Made by a program: the position numbers and the translations under genes. This document shows, piece after piece, positions 51,215 through 62,345 of a stretch of DNA of 64,000 nucleotides (positions are counted from its first letter, which is position 1; every line of letters starts with the position of its first letter). The notes beneath the pieces were generated by a model. That model was not told the origin of the DNA. It saw only the letters and a program-made list of their open reading frames with translations, and searched no databases. Source of the DNA: Clusia tigrina (lineage: Eukaryota; Arthropoda; Insecta; Diptera; Clusiidae); the NCBI GenBank assembly GCA_920105625.2, contig OV050031.1, forward strand, positions 97,097,676 to 97,161,675, in the 5' to 3' direction.

Positions 51215-54200
51215 ACAAGCATTTATATGTTGCAAACTTTGATAGGTGTAGGACGTACCGTATAGAAGTTAGGGCCATTTGAAGTTTTATCAGTGTTTGA
51301 TTCGGGACTTAAGGGTAGCATAGCTTTGAGCGATAGCTTAAATTGACAAGAGGCTTGGGTACTTTATTGTTACAAAATTTCAAGGTTTTATGACGCTTCA
51401 GTAAAAAGTTACAAGCATTTGTATGTTGCAAACTTTGATAGGTGTAGGACGTACCGTATAGAAGTTAGGGCTATTTGAAATTTTATCAGTGTTTTATTTG
51501 GGATTCAAGGGTAGCATAGCTTTGAGCGATAGCTTAAATTGACAAGAGGCTCGAGCACTCCAGTGAAAAGTTACAAGCATTTGTATGTTGCAAACTTTGA
51601 TAGGTGTAGGACGTACCGTATAGAATTTAGGGCCATTTGAAGTTTTATCAGTGTTTGATTCGGGACTTAAGGGTAGCATAGCTTTGAGCGATAGCTTAAA
51701 TTGACAAGAGGGTCGAGTACTTCATTGTTACAGAATTTCAATGTTTTATGGCGCTCCAGTAAAAAGTTACAAGCATTTATATGTTGCAAACTTTGATAGG
51801 TGTAGGACGTACCGTATAGATGTTAGGGCCATTTGAAGTTTTATCAGTGTTTGATTCGGGACTTAAGGGTAGCATAGCTTTGAGCGATAGCTTAAATTGA
51901 CAAGAGGCTCGGGTACTTTATTGTTACAAAATTTCAAGGTTTTATGACGCTCCAGTAAAAAGTTACAAGCATTTGTATGTTGCAAACTTTGATAGGTGTA
52001 GGACGTACAGTATAGAAGTTAGGGCCATTTGAAGTTTTATCAGTGTTTTATTTGGGATTCAAGGGTAGCATAGCTTTGAGCAATAGCTTAAATTGACAAG
52101 AGGCTCGAGTGCTTTATTGTTACAAAGTTTCAAGGTTTTATGACGCTCCAGTAAAAAGTTACAAGCATTTGTGTGTTGCAAACTTTGATAGGTGTAGGAC
52201 GTACCGTACAGAATTTAGCGCCATTTAAAGTTTTATCAGTGTTTGATTCGGGACTTAAGGGTAGCATAGCTTTGAGCGATAGCTTAAATTGACAAGAGGC
52301 TCGAGTATTTTATTGTTACAAAATTTCAAGGTTTTATGACGCTCCAATAAAAAGTTACAAGCATTTGTATGTTGCAAACTTTGATAGGTGTAGGACGTAC
52401 CGTATAGAAGTTAGGGCCATTTGAAGTTTTATCAGTGTTTGATTTGGGACTTAAGGGTAGCATAGCTTTGAGCAATAGCTTAAATTGACAAGAGGCTCGA
52501 GTACTTTATTGTTACAAAATTTTAATGTTTTATGAGGCTCCAGTAAAAAGTTACAAGCATTTATATGTTTGCAAACTTTGATAGGTGTAGGACGTACCGT
52601 ATAAAAGTTAGGGCCATTTGAAGTTCTATCAGTGTTTGATTTGGGACTTAAGGGTAGCATAGCTTTGAGCAATAGCTTAAATTGACAAGAGGCTCGTGTA
52701 CTTTATTGTTACAAAATTTCAAGGTTTTGTGACGCTCCAGTAAAAAGCTGCAAGCATTTGTATGTTGCAAAGTTTGAGAGGTGTAGGACGTACCGTACAG
52801 AAGTTAGGGCCATTTGAAGTTTTATCAGTGTTTGATTTGGGACTCAAGGGTAGCATAGCTATGAGCAATAGCTTAAATTGACAAGAGGCTCGAGTACTTT
52901 ATTTTTACAAAATTTCAAGGTTTTATGACGCTTCAGTAAAAAGTTACAAGCATTTGTATGTTGCAAACTTTGATAGGTGTAGGACGTACCGTATAGAAGT
53001 TAGGGCTATTTGAACTTTTATCAGTGTTTTATTTGGGATTCAAGGGTAGCATAGCTTTGAGCGATAGCTTAAATTGACAAGAGGCTCGAGTACTTTATTG
53101 TTACAAAATTTCAAGGTTTTATGACGCTCCAATAAAAAGTTACAAGCATTTATATGTTGCAAACTTTGATAGGTGTAGGACGTACCGTATAGAAGTTAGG
53201 GCCATTTGAAGTTTTATCAGTGTTTGATTCGGGACTTAAGGGTAGCATAGCTTTGAGCGATAGCTTAAATTGACAAGAGGCTTGGGTACTTTATTGTTAC
53301 AAAATTTCAAGGTTTTATGACGCTTCAGTAAAAAGTTACAAGCATTTGTATGTTGCAAACTTTGATAGGTGTAGGACGTACCGTATAGAAGTTAGGGCTA
53401 TTTGAAATTTTATCAGTGTTTTATTTGGGATTCAAGGGTAGCATAGCTTTGAGCGATAGCTTAAATTGACAAGAGGCTCGAGCACTCCAGTGAAAAGTTA
53501 CAAGCATTTGTATGTTGCAAACTTTGATAGGTGTAGGACGTACCGTATAGAATTTAGGGCCATTTGAAGTTTTATCAGTGTTTGATTCGGGACTTAAGGG
53601 TAGCATAGCTTTGAGCGATAGCTTAAATTGACAAGAGGGTCGAGTACTTCATTGTTACAGAATTTCAATGTTTTATGGCGCTCCAGTAAAAAGTTACAAG
53701 CATTTATATGTTGCAAACTTTGATAGGTGTAGGACGTACCGTATAGATGTTAGGGCCATTTGAAGTTTTATCAGTGTTTGATTCGGGACTTAAGGGTAGC
53801 ATAGCTTTGAGCGATAGCTTAAATTGACAAGAGGCTCGGGTACTTTATTGTTACAAAATTTCAAGGTTTTATGACGCTCCAGTAAAAAGTTACAAGCATT
53901 TGTATGTTGCAAACTTTGATAGGTGTAGGACGTACAGTATAGAAGTTAGGGCCATTTGAAGTTTTATCAGTGTTTTATTTGGGATTCAAGGGTAGCATAG
54001 CTTTGAGCAATAGCTTAAATTGACAAGAGGCTCGAGTGCTTTATTGTTACAAAATTTCAATGTTTTATTACGCTCCAGTAAAAAGTTACAAGCATTTGTA
54101 TGTTGCAAACTTTGATAGGTGTAGGACGTACCGTACAGAATTTAGGGCCATTTAAAGTTTTATCAGTGTTTGATTCGGGACTTAAGGGTAGCATGGCTTT

Positions 54201-55068
54201 GAGCGATAGCTTAAATTGACAAGAGGCTCGAGTATTTTATTGTTACAAAATTTCAAGGTTTTATGACGCTCCAATAAAAAGTGACAAGCATTTGTATGTT
54301 GCAAACTTTGATAGGTGTAGGACGTACCGTATAGAAGTTAGGGCCATTTGAAGTTTTATCAGTGTTTGATTTGGGACTTAAGGGTAGCATAGCTTTGAGC
54401 AATAGCTTAAATTGACAAGAGGCTCGAGTACTTTATTGTTACAAAATTTTAATGTTTTATGAGGCTCCAGTAAAAAGTTACAAGCATTTATATGTTTGCA
54501 AACTTTGATAGGTGTAGGACGTACCGTATAAAAGTTAGGGCCATTTGAAGTTCTATCAGTGTTTGATTTGGGACTTAAGGGTAGCATAGCTTTGAGCAAT
54601 AGCTTAAATTGACAAGAGGCTCGAGTACTTTATTGTTACAAAATTTCAAGGTTTTGTGACGCTCCAGTAAAAAGCTGCAAGCATTTGTATGTTGCAAAGT
54701 TTGAGAGGTGTAGGACGTACCGTACAGAAGTTAGGGCCATTTGAAGTTTTATCAGTGTTTGATTTGGGACTCAAGGGTAGCATAGCTATGAGCAATAGCT
54801 TAAATTGACAAGAGGCTCGAGTACTTTATTTTTACAAAATTTCAAGGTTTTATGACGCTTCAGTAAAAAGTTACAAGCATTTGTATGTTGCAAACTTTGA
54901 TAGGTGTAGGACGTACCGTATAGAAGTTAGGGCTATTTGAACTTTTATCAGTGTTTTATTTGGGATTCAAGGGTAGCATAGCTTTGAGCGATAGCTTAAA
55001 TTGACAAGAGGCTCGAGTACTTTATTGTTACAAAATTTCAAGGTTTTATGACGCTCCAATAAAAAGTT
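51215..55068. repeat. 1,927-bp tandem pair carrying a 34-bp-deleted monomer
   Basis: Two units of 1,927 bp (10 x 196 - 34 + 1), about 51,215-53,141 and 53,142-55,068. Each holds one 162-bp monomer, at 51,553 and 53,480 (start of GAGCAC), and one 197-bp monomer. Shared private variants are GGCTTGGGTAC, GACGTACAGTATAG, CCATTTAAAG, GAAGTTCTATCAG, GCAAAGTTTGAGAGG, AGCTATGAGC and TTGAACTTTTATC. Unit 1 differs locally at 52,125-52,345 (CAAAGTTTCAAGG, GTGTGTTGC, TAGCGCCA), probably a conversion tract. Confidence 0.87.
51474..51635. repeat. 162-bp monomer with 34-bp deletion
   Basis: GAGCACTCCAGTG replaces the stretch GAGCACTTTTTT...GACGCTCCAGTG, a loss of 34 bp with CT at both breakpoints. It removes the first GTTACAA and the AAAATTT/GGTTTTAT part of the monomer. 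Ten copies occur, with GAGCAC starting at 51,553, 53,480, 55,603, 58,315, 58,869, 60,207, 60,761, 62,099, 63,437 and 63,990. None lies left of 51 kb. The undeleted GAGCACTTTTTTG haplotype, the likely source, is found at 34-49 kb. Confidence 0.92.
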
Positions 55069-57394
55069 ACAAGCATTTGTATGTTGCAAACTTTGATAGG
55101 TGTAGGATGTACCGTACAGAATTTAGGGCCATTTGAAGTTTTATCAGTGTTTGATTCGGGACTTAAGGGTAGCATAACTTTGAGCGATAGCTTAAATTGA
55201 CAAGAGGCTCGAGTATTTTATTGTTACAAAATTTCAAGGTTTTATGACGCTCCAGTAAAAAGTTACAAGCATTTATATGTTGCAAACTTTGATAGGTGTA
55301 GGACGTACCGTATAGAAGTTAGGGCCATTTGAAGTTTTATCAGTGTTTGATTCGGGACTTAAGGGTAGCATAGCTTTGAGCGATAGCTTAAATTGACAAG
55401 AGGCTCGGGTACTTTATTGTTACAAAATTTCAAGGTTTTATGACGCTTCAGTAAAAAGTTACAAGCATTTGTATGTTGCAAACTTTGATAGGTGTAGGAC
55501 GTACCGTATAGAAGTTAGGGCTATTTGAAATTTTATCAGTGTTTTATTTGGGATTCAAGGGTAGCATAGCTTTGAGCGATAGCTTAAATTGACAAGAGGC
55601 TCGAGCACTCCAGTGAAAAGTTACAAGCATTTGTATGTTGCAAACTTTGATAGGTGTAGGACGTACCGTATAGAATTTAGGGCCATTTGAAGTTTTATCA
55701 GTGTTTGATTCGGGACTTAAGGGTAGCATAGCTTTGAGCGATTGCTTAAATTGACAAGAGGCTCGAGTATTTTATTGTTACAAAATTTCAAGGTTTTATG
55801 ACGCTCCAGTAAAAAGTTACAAGCATTTATATGTTGCAAACTTTGATAGGTGTAGGACGTACCGTATAGATGTTAGGGCCATTTGAAGTTTTATCAGTGT
55901 TTGATTCGGGACTTAAGGGTAGCATAGCTTTGAGCGATAGCTTAAATTGACAAGAGGCTCGGGTACTTTATTGTTACAAAATTTCAAGGTTTTATGACGC
56001 TCCAGTAAAAAGTTACAAGCATTTGTATGTTGCAAACTTTGATAGGTGTAGGACGTACCGTATAGAAGTTAGGGCCATTTGAAGTTTTATCAGTGTTTGA
56101 TTTGGGACTTAAGGGTAGCATAGCTTTGAGCAATAGCTTAAATTGACAAGAGGCTCGAGTACTTTATTGTTACAAAATTTTAATGTTTTATGAGGCTCCA
56201 GTAAAAAGTTACAAGCATTTATATGTTTGCAAACTTTGATAGGTGTAGGACGTACCGTATAGAATTTAGGGCCATTTGAAGTTTTATCAGTGTTTGATTC
56301 GGGACTTAAGGGTAGCATAGCTTTGAGCGATTGCTTAAATTGACAAGAGGCTCGAGTATTTTATTGTTACAAAATTTCAAGGTTTTATGACGCTCCAGTA
56401 AAAAGTTACAAGCATTTATATGTTGCAAACTTTGATAGGTGTAGGACGTACCGTATAGATGTTAGGGCCATTTGAAGTTTTATCAGTGTTTGATTCGGGA
56501 CTTAAGGGTAGCATAGCTTTGAGCGATAGCTTAAATTGACAAGAGGCTCGGGTACTTTATTGTTACAAAATTTCAAGGTTTTATGACGCTCCAGTAAAAA
56601 GTTACAAGCATTTGTATGTTGCAAACTTTGATAGGTGTAGGACGTACCGTATAGAAGTTAGGGCCATTTGAAGTTTTATCAGTGTTTTATTTGGGATTCA
56701 AGGGTAGCATAGCTTTGAGCAATAGCTTAAATTGACAAGAGGCTCGAGTGCTTTATTGTTACAAAATTTCAATGTTTTATTACGCTCCAGTAAAAAGTTA
56801 CAAGCATTTGTATGTTGCAAACTTTGATAGGTGTAGGACGTACCGTACAGAATTTAGGGCCATTTGAAGTTTTATCAGTGTTTGATTCGGGACTTAAGGG
56901 TAGCATAGCTTTGAGCGATAGCTTAAATTGACAAGAGGCTCGAGTATTTTATTGTTACAAAATTTCAAGGTTTTATGACGCTCCAATAAAAAGTGACAAG
57001 CATTTGTATGTTGCAAACTTTGATAGGTGTAGGACGTACCGTATAGAAGTTAGGGCCATTTGAAGTTTTATCAATGTTTGATTTGGGACTTAAGGGTAGC
57101 ATAGCTTTGAGCAATAGCTTAAATTGACAAGAGGCTCGAGTACTTTATTGTTACAAAATTTTAATGTTTTATGAGGCTCCAGTAAAAAGTTACAAGCATT
57201 TATATGTTTGCAAACTTTGATAGGTGTAGGACGTACCGTATAGAAGTTAGGGCCATTTGAAGTTCTATCAGTGTTTGATTTGGGACTTAAGGGTAGCATA
57301 GCTTTGAGCAATAGCTTAAATTGACAAGAGGCTCGAGTACTTTATTGTTACAAAATTTCAAGGTTTTGTGACGCTCCAGTAAAAAGCTGCAAGC
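55069..57394. repeat. Block with 589-bp trimer duplication
   Basis: A rare GAGCGATTGC variant at about 55,736 recurs at about 56,325, 589 bp later (3 x 196 + 1). Homology runs from about 55,645-56,098 to about 56,234-56,687. The extra trimer explains why the spacing between 197-bp GTTCTATCAG-linked monomers grows from 1,927 to 2,712 bp here (54,378 to 57,090). The rest repeats the order of the preceding 1,927-bp unit. Confidence 0.8.
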
Positions 57395-60300
57395 ATTTGT
57401 ATGTTGCAAAGTTTGAGAGGTGTAGGACGTACCGTACAGAAGTTAGGGCCATTTGAAGTTTTATCAGTGTTTGATTTGGGACTCAAGGGTAGCATAGCTA
57501 TGAGCAATAGCTTAAATTGACAAGAGGCTCGAGTACTTTATTTTTACAAAATTTCAAGGTTTTATGACGCTTCAGTAAAAAGTTACAAGCATTTGTATGT
57601 TGCAAACTTTGATAGGTGTAGGACGTACCGTATAGAAGTTAGGGCTATTTGAAATTTTATCAGTGTTTTATTTGGGATTCAAGGGTAGCATAGCTTTGAG
57701 CGATAGCTTAAATTGACAAGAGGCTCGAGTACTTTATTGTTACAAAATTTCAAGGTTTTATGACGCTCCAATAAAAAGTTACAAGCATTTGTATGTTGCA
57801 AACTTTGATAGGTGTAGGATGTACCGTACAGAATTTAGGGCCATTTGAAGTTTTATCAGTGTTTGATTCGGGACTTAAGGGTAGCATAACTTTGAGCGAT
57901 AGCTTAAATTGACAAGAGGCTCGAGTATTTTATTGTTACAAAATTTCAAGGTTTTATGACGCTCCAGTAAAAAGTTACAAGCATTTGTATGTTGCAAACT
58001 TTGATAGGTGTAGGACGTACCGTACAGAAGTTAGGGCCATTTGAAGTTTTATCAGTGTTTGATTTGGGACTCAAGGGTAGCATAGCTTTGAGCGATAGCT
58101 TAAATTGACAAGAGGCTCGAGTACTTTTTTGTTACAAAATTTCAAGGTTTTATGACGCTCCAGTGAAAAGTTACAAGCATTTGTATGTTGCAAACTTTGA
58201 TAGGTGTAGGATGTACCGTATAGAAGTTAGGGCCATTTGAAGTTTTATCAGTGTTTGATTCGGGACTTAAGGGTAGCATAGCTTTGAGCGATAGCTTAAA
58301 TTGACAAGAGGCTCGAGCACTCCAGTGAAAAGTTACAAGCATTTGTATGTTACAAACTTTGATAGGTGTAGGACGTACCGTATAGAATTTAGGGCCATTT
58401 GAAGTTTTATCAGTGTTTGATTCGGGACTTAAGGGTAGCATAGCTTTGAGCGATAGCTTAAATTGACAAGAGGCTCGAGTACTTCATTGTTACAGAATTT
58501 CAATGTGTTATGGCGCTCCAGTAAAAAGTTACAAGCATTTGTATGTTGCAAACTTTGATAGGTGTAGGACGTACCGTACAGAAGTTAGGGCCATTTGAAG
58601 TTTTATCAGTGTTTGATTTGGGACTCAAGGGTAGCATAGCTTTGAGCGATAGCTTAAATTGACAAGAGGCTCGGGTACTTTATTGTTACAAAATTTCAAG
58701 GTTTTATGACGCTTCAGTAAAAAGTTACAAGCATTTGTATGTTGCAAACTTTGATAGGTGTAGGACGTACCGTATAGAAGTTAGGGCTATTTGAAATTTT
58801 ATCAGTGTTTTATTTGGGATTCAAGGGTAGCATAGCTTTGAGCGATAGCTTAAATTGACAAGAGGCTCGAGCACTCCAGTGAAAAGTTACAAGCATTTGT
58901 ATGTTGCAAACTTTGATAGGTGTAGGACGTACCGTATAGAATTTAGGGCCATTTGAAGTTTTATCAGTGTTTGATTCGGGACTTAAGGGTAGCATAGCTT
59001 TGAGCGATAGCTTAAATTGACAAGAGGCTCGAGTATTTTATTGTTACAAAATTTCAAGGTTTTATGACGCTTCAGTAAAAAGTTACAAGCATTTGTATGT
59101 TGCAAACTTTGATAGGTGTAGGACGTACCGTACAGAAGTTAGGGCCATTTGAAGTTTTATCAGTGTTTGATTTGGGACTCAAGGGTAGCATAGCTTTGAG
59201 CGATAGCTTAAATTGACAAGAGGCTCGAGTACTTTTTTGTTACAAAATTTCAAGGTTTTATGACGCTCCAGTGAAAAGTTACAAGCATTTGTATGTTGCA
59301 AAGTTTGAGAGGTGTAGGACGTACCGTACAGAAGTTAGGGCCATTTGAAGTTTTATCAGTGTTTGATTTGGGACTCAAGGGTAGCATAGCTATGAGCAAT
59401 AGCTTAAATTGACAAGAGGCTCGAGTACTTTATTTTTACAAAATTTCAAGGTTTTATGACGCTTCAGTAAAAAGTTACAAGCATTTGTATGTTGCAAACT
59501 TTGATAGGTGTAGGACGTACCGTATAGAAGTTAGGGCTATTTGAAATTTTATCAGTGTTTTATTTGGGATTCAAGGGTAGCATAGCTTTGAGCGATAGCT
59601 TAAATTGACAAGAGGCTCGAGTATTTTATTGTTACAAAATTTCAAGGTTTTATGACGCTCCAGTAAAAAGTTACAAGCATTTGTATGTTGCAAACTTTGA
59701 TAGGTGTAGGATGTACCGTACAGAATTTAGGGCCATTTGAAGTTTTATCAGTGTTTGATTCGGGACTTAAGGGTAGCATAACTTTGAGCGATAGCTTAAA
59801 TTGACAAGAGGCTCGAGTATTTTATTGTTACAAAATTTCAAGGTTTTATGACGCTCCAGTAAAAAGTTACAAGCATTTGTATGTTGCAAACTTTGATAGG
59901 TGTAGGACGTACCGTACAGAAGTTAGGGCCATTTGAAGTTTTATCAGTGTTTGATTTGGGACTCAAGGGTAGCATAGCTTTGAGCGATAGCTTAAATTGA
60001 CAAGAGGCTCGAGTACTTTTTTGTTACAAAATTTCAAGGTTTTATGACGCTCCAGTGAAAAGTTACAAGCATTTGTATGTTGCAAACCTTGATAGGTGTA
60101 GGATGTACCGTATAGAAGTTAGGGCCATTTGAAGTTTTATCAGTGTTTGATTCGGGACTTAAGGGTAGCATAGCTTTGAGCGATAGCTTAAATTGACAAG
60201 AGGCTCGAGCACTCCAGTGATAAGTTACAAGCATTTGTATGTTACAAACTTTGATAGGTGTAGGACGTACCGTATAGAATTTAGGGCCATTTGAAGTTTT

Positions 60301-62345
60301 ATCAGTGTTTGATTCGGGACTTAAGGGTAGCATAGCTTTGAGCGATAGCTTAAATTGACAAGAGGCTCGAGTACTTCATTGTTACAGAATTTCAATGTTT
60401 TATGGCGCTCCAGTAAAAAGTTACAAGCATTTGTATGTTGCAAACTTTGATAGGTGTAGGACGTACCGTACAGAAGTTAGGGCCATTTGAAGTTTTATCA
60501 GTGTTTGATTTTGGACTCAAGGGTAGCATAGCTTTGAGCGATAGCTTAAATTGACAAGAGGCTCGGGTACTTTATTGTTACAAAATTTCAAGGTTTTATG
60601 ACGCTTCAGTAAAAAGTTACAAGCATTTGTATGTTGCAAACTTTGATAGGTGTAGGACGTACCGTATAGAAGTTAGGGCTATTTGAAATTTTATCAGTGT
60701 TTTATTTGGGATTCAAGGGTAGCATAGCTTTGAGCGATAGCTTAAATTGACAAGAGGCTCGAGCACTCCAGTGAAAAGTTACAAGCATTTGTATGTTGCA
60801 AACTTTGATAGGTGTAGGACGTACCGTATAGAATTTAGGGCCATTTGAAGTTTTATCAGTGTTTGATTCGGGACTTAAGGGTAGAATAGCTTTGAGCGAT
60901 AGCTTAAATTGACAAGAGGCTCGAGTATTTTATTGTTACAAAATTTCAAGGTTTTATGACGCTCCAGTAAAAAGTTACAAGCATTTGTATGTTGCAAACT
61001 TTGATAGGTGTAGGACGTACCGTACAGAAGTTAGGGCCATTTGAAGTTTTATCAGTGTTTGATTTGGGACTCAAGGGTAGCATAGCTTTGAGCGATAGCT
61101 TAAATTGACAAGAGGCTCGAGTACTTTTTTGTTACAAAATTTCAAGGTTTTATGACGCTCCAGTGAAAAGTTACAAGCATTTGTATGTTGCAAAGTTTGT
61201 GAGGTGTAGGACGTACCGTACAGAAGTTAGGGCCATTTGAAGTTTTATCAGTGTTTGATTTGGGACTCAAGGGTAGCATAGCTATGAGCAATAGCTTAAA
61301 TTGACAAGAGGCTCGAGTACTTTATTTTTACAAAATTTCAAGGTTTTATGACGCTTCAGTAAAAAGTTACAAGCATTTGTATGTTGCAAACTTTGATAGG
61401 TGTAGGACGTACCGTATAGAAGTTAGGGCTATTTGAAATTTTATCAGTGTTTTATTTGGGATTCAAGGGTAGCATAGCTTTGAGCGATAGCTTAAATTGA
61501 CAAGAGGCTCGAGTATTTTATTGTTACAAAATTTCAAGGTTTTATGACGCTCCAGTAAAAAGTTACAAGCATTTGTATGTTGCAAACTTTGATAGGTGTA
61601 GGATGTACCGTACAGAATTTAGGGCCATTTGAAGTTTTATCAGTGTTTGATTCGGGACTTAAGGGTAGCATAACTTTGAGCGATAGCTTAAATTGACAAG
61701 AGGCTCGAGTATTTTATTGTTACAAAATTTCAAGGTTTTATGACGCTCCAGTAAAAAGTTACAAGCATTTGTATGTTGCAAACTTTGATAGGTGTAGGAC
61801 GTACCGTACAGAAGTTAGGGCCATTTGAAGTTTTATCAGTGTTTGATTTGGGACTCAAGGGTAACATAGCTTTGAGCGATAGCTTAAATTGACAAGAGGC
61901 TCGAGTACTTTTTTGTTACAAAATTTCAAGGTTTTATGACGCTCCAGTGAAAAGTTACAAGCATTTGTATGTTGCAAACTTTGATAGGTGTAGGATGTAC
62001 CGTATAGAAGTTAGGGCCATTTGAAGTTTTATCAGTGTTTGATTCGGGACTTAAGGGTAGCATAGCTTTGAGCGATAGCTTAAATTGACAAGAGGCTCGA
62101 GCACTCCAGTGAAAAGTTACAAGCATTTGTATGTTACAAACTTTGATAGGTGTAGGACGTACCGTATAGAATTTAGGGCCATTTGAAGTTTTATCAGTGT
62201 TTGATTCGGGACTTAAGGGTAGCATAGCTTTGAGCGATAGCTTAAATTGACAAGAGGCTCGAGTACTTCATTGTTACAGAATTTCAATGTTTTATGGCGC
62301 TCCAGTAAAAAGTTACAAGCATTTGTATGTTGCAAACTTTGATAG
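57395..62345. repeat. 1,892-bp decamer higher-order repeat, 2.6 units
   Basis: Units are at about 57,395-59,286, 59,287-61,178 and a partial from 61,179. The length is 10 x 196 - 68, because each unit contains two 162-bp monomers (58,315 and 58,869; 60,207 and 60,761; 62,099). The unit begins in a hybrid monomer: CCAGTGAAAAG then GCAAAGTTTGAGAGG at about 59,271-59,306 and 61,163-61,200. That joins two monomer types separate elsewhere. Units 2 and 3 share GAGTATTTTATT/CCAGTAAAAAG at 59,620-59,665 and 61,510-61,560. Unit 1 has GAGTACTTTATT/CCAATAAAAAG. Confidence 0.88.
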
